A stretch of 22,286 nucleotides of DNA from a virus, in IMG/VR virus record IMGVR_UViG_3300028394_001408, positions 1 through 22,286 of that record; one strand, 5' to 3'. Positions 21,297 to 22,286 of the stretch are shown here, piece by piece. Numbering within the stretch: position 1 is the first letter of the stretch; each line of letters begins with the position of its first letter. Position numbers and translations under genes: made by a program. The notes below the pieces were generated by a model that did no database searches, was not told where the DNA came from, and was given only the letters and a program-made list of their open reading frames with translations.

Positions 21297-21911
21297 TTAC
21301 TGTGGTAAATCGTTTATTACGCGGTCGATTCTGTTGATTTCTGCTGTTAGAAACATGCGAACCATGGTAATACTACGCTCATCCTTGGCATAAAAATAAC
21401 TGCCGCCCCAACTCTTAGACCTACTAAGATCTCTGATGCAACTCTTAGTTAACTTAACGTGTTCTGATTTAGCCGCCCATGAGACAAAGTTTTCGTGACT
21501 ATGTGTGCTTTTACCCAAGGTTATCTTAAACCCATATTTGATTTTAGGTAAGAACACTGTATTTTTTTCCAACTTGGGTCTAACTTCATCCCCTGGTTTA
21601 GATACGTATTTTACTCTTTCAGGATCTATATTGCTAATACTGACAATGTCATTGATGTTGTTTGAATACAAACTTATTAACGGATGTTCAACCCTAACAG
21701 AAAAATCTTTTATTGTTGATAATCCGTGTTCTAGTTTTAAACAATATTCAAGATCGTCCCTATTCCTAAGTTTACTCCACAGAGGAGTATCTAAAGGTAA
21801 TGGTTTGTCTTCAATTTCAAGTAATTTTTCACGAACATACTCTAAATTAACTCCACGAAACCAACTTGCAACAGGACATACCAGCACAGTTTTGTACTGG
21901 TATTTGTCCAT
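21297..21911 (-). CDS. Conserved T4-like phage protein, function unknown
   Basis: A 204-residue protein. The start was set at the ATG 21909-21911, which gives MDKYQYKTVLVCPVASWFRG and lies 10 bases after the clpA stop; the frame opens further upstream inside that gene without a ribosome binding site. AAGGAA is present but about 16 bases before the ATG, longer than usual. Visible segments: a first hydrophobic strand, a helix, SVRVEHPLISLYSN, TVFLPKIKYGFKITLGK, and a conserved-looking end KLTKSCIRDLSRSKSWGGSY followed by FYAKDERSITMVRMFL. I associate this pattern with marine T4-like phage hypotheticals but can give no function. Confidence 0.78.
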   Translation of the reverse strand: MDKYQYKTVLVCPVASWFRGVNLEYVREKLLEIEDKPLPLDTPLWSKLRNRDDLEYCLKLEHGLSTIKDFSVRVEHPLISLYSNNINDIVSISNIDPERVKYVSKPGDEVRPKLEKNTVFLPKIKYGFKITLGKSTHSHENFVSWAAKSEHVKLTKSCIRDLSRSKSWGGSYFYAKDERSITMVRMFLTAEINRIDRVINDLPQ

Positions 21912-21921
21912 AAACAGTCGT

Positions 21922-22286
21922 TTAGTTTCCTTGAGTTGAATCTTCGAGTTCAGTTTCATGTTCTACAACTTGTACCTTTTGAGGTTTTACTTTTTTAGTT
22001 AAAGTAATTGCATCGTTTTCAACGCCAATCATTAGCAATCCGCCGTCTTTCAAATCTCCAAACAGCATCATACGACTTAGCGGTCTCTTAATCAATTGAT
22101 CAATAGTACGTTGCAATGGTCTTGCGCCCATTTTGCTATCAAAGCCCTTCTTGACAAGCAAGTTAATTGCCTCGCTACTAATCTTAATTTTAATACCTTT
22201 GTCTTTAACTTGAATACTTAGTTCAGAAATAAACTTGTTGACAATTTTTACCATTGTTTCTTTGCCAAGTTTCTTAAATGTTACAA
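21922..22286 (-). CDS. clpA: ClpA-type AAA+ unfoldase, C-terminal part (partial, runs off window)
   Basis: Only the last 120 or so residues are in the window. The frame stays open past the first Met at 22254 to the window end, reading VTFKKLGKETMVKIVNKFIS, so the gene continues to the right. The sequence matches the small C-terminal subdomain of the second AAA+ module of ClpA: FKKLGKE..VKIVNKFI, GFDSKMGARPLQRTIDQLI with the GARPL..R sensor-2 Arg region, and PLSRMMLFGDLKDGG. The chain ends in an acidic tail. Such unfoldases feed proteins to ClpP or remodel them. The ATPase motifs and ClpP-binding loop lie outside the window, so partner and activity cannot be judged. Confidence 0.85.
   Translation of the reverse strand, partial: VTFKKLGKETMVKIVNKFISELSIQVKDKGIKIKISSEAINLLVKKGFDSKMGARPLQRTIDQLIKRPLSRMMLFGDLKDGGLLMIGVENDAITLTKKVKPQKVQVVEHETELEDSTQGN

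Noticed and set aside
1-22286. tRNA genes, integrase, attachment sites or insertion sequences
   Set aside because: None was seen: gaps between genes are at most about 110 bases and hold only promoters, a terminator or short leaders, and no transposase or integrase motif is present.

Overview
The window reads as part of the genome of a lytic, T4-like tailed phage of an aquatic, probably marine, bacterium. The T4-type markers are a family B DNA polymerase (gp43 type), a gp45-type sliding clamp and a DsbA-like small DNA-binding protein. Around them sit several hypothetical proteins of the kind I associate with marine T4-like phages (cyanophages, pelagiphages). The DNA is AT-rich. Every gene I can support lies on the minus strand, so transcription runs from right to left. 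Genes are packed end to end with ATGA, GTGA, TAATG or TAA-T-ATG junctions. No non-coding gap exceeds about 110 bases. The host cannot be fixed from this window; an AT-rich marine alphaproteobacterium such as SAR11 is only a guess.

Right half (22286 to 12314), late or virion-type module. In transcription order it holds: the C-terminal end of a ClpA-type AAA+ unfoldase (cut by the window edge); two conserved phage proteins; a cassette of three nucleotide-transfer-type enzymes (pol-beta-fold nucleotidyltransferase, KxDG ligase-like protein, HxGH adenylyl/cytidylyltransferase); a small conserved protein; a GH19 endolysin; a short protein; and three large Lys/Ala-rich, low-complexity proteins, one of them with a peptidoglycan-binding domain. 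Candidate T4-type late promoters (ATAAATA core) precede two of the genes. A strong hairpin terminator at 12280-12306 closes the module. Four of these genes begin with a similar short motif (M-x-x-x-E-[LI]-[FI]) that resembles the T4 capsid-targeting sequence.

Left half (12257 to 19), early or replication and metabolism module. A perfect sigma70-type promoter (TTGACA-17-TATAAT) starts a unit of DsbA-like protein, DNA polymerase, a truncated nucleotide-sugar dehydrogenase and a radical SAM protein. A hairpin next to the polymerase ribosome binding site has the 5-bp stem and 8-nt loop geometry of the T4 gp43 autogenous operator. A second perfect promoter starts the unit of sliding clamp, DpdA/TGT-like transglycosylase, BPSL0761-type small protein, Gfo/Idh/MocA oxidoreductase, zinc-type medium-chain dehydrogenase, a conserved unknown, a QueD/6-PTPS-fold-like protein, a small basic protein, a GT-B glycosyltransferase and a Ser/Thr/Gly-rich protein.

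The most interesting reading is a DNA-modification module. DpdA keeps its two catalytic Asp residues and is translationally coupled to the clamp. It lies in the same unit as a QueD-like fold, two sugar-type oxidoreductases and a glycosyltransferase, with a radical SAM protein and a sugar dehydrogenase just upstream. A 7-deazaguanine DNA modification, possibly decorated further, is plausible but unproven. The second is the late nucleotidyltransferase/ligase cassette, two of whose three products carry the possible capsid-targeting N-terminus.
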